A stretch of 13,764 nt of DNA, from contig CAYGZA010000179.1 in NCBI GenBank assembly GCA_964354135.1, positions 1-13,764 of the forward strand, in the 5' to 3' direction. A program made the translations under genes and the position numbers. Below the pieces are notes generated by a model. It had not been told where the DNA came from, searched no databases, and was given only the letters and a program-made list of their open reading frames with translations. Below, piece by piece: positions 13,675-13,764 of the stretch; positions within the stretch are counted from its first letter, which is position 1, and every line of letters begins with the position of its first letter. Source of the stretch: CAYGZA01 sp964354135 (GTDB lineage Bacteria; Planctomycetota; Planctomycetia; Pirellulales; Thermoguttaceae).

Positions 13675-13764
13675 GGCGGTGTCTCCTATAAAGGTGGAAG
13701 CCGTCAGCGTCTAGTGCCGCTTTCAGTTCAAGAGTTTCGCGTTTTGGAAAAAGTGGCCGTTAGG

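Noticed and set aside
13675..13764. Promoter for the NagB-like gene
   Set aside because: TTGAAC-like and TATAGG-like strings occur, but not at workable spacing; TATAGG overlaps the ribosome site.

Overview
The window looks like a chromosomal segment of a high-GC planctomycete (Planctomycetota). That assignment is an inference. It rests on the gene types (Tat-exported sugar isomerase-like protein, NPCBM plus GH36 enzyme, sodium/solute symporter, NagB-like protein) and on several palindromic repeat types that I associate from memory with planctomycete genomes. No phage, IS transposase, CRISPR array, rRNA or tRNA is visible.

Layout. 1-153 (+) is the end of a thioredoxin reductase gene. It converges on an MFS transporter (271-1569, -), with a palindromic repeat between them. 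A short divergent promoter region (1570-1783) separates the MFS gene from a Tat-signal sugar phosphate isomerase/epimerase-like gene (1784-2764, +). Next comes a minus-strand run of five genes, read from 11762 down to 2840: a GT4 glycosyltransferase, a truncated secreted beta-domain protein (B), a full-length secreted glycoside-hydrolase-like protein (A) paralogous to B, a sodium/solute symporter, and a secreted NPCBM-GH36 alpha-galactosidase-like enzyme. A 391-base gap (11763-12153) holds two palindromes. It is followed by an AlgH/YqgE (UPF0301) gene (12154-12705, +), a five-run G-quadruplex motif, and a convergent NagB-like gene (12742-13674, -).

Function. Genes A, the symporter and GH36 form a tight unit (22-base and 58-base gaps). 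It fits extracytoplasmic cleavage of a galactoside-type glycan followed by sodium-driven uptake. The MFS and isomerase pair may be a second small sugar-handling unit.

Most unusual signal. At least five kinds of dyad-symmetric repeat occur in under 14 kb, and several lie inside reading frames. One supplies the stop codon of the isomerase gene. One encodes part of the signal-peptide n-region of B. One with perfect 26-bp arms is inserted in frame near the C-terminus of A. One appears to supply the start codon and signal peptide of A, and it sits exactly where paralog B is cut off. This suggests repeat-driven remodelling of exported-protein genes, with repeats supplying gene ends and secretion signals.
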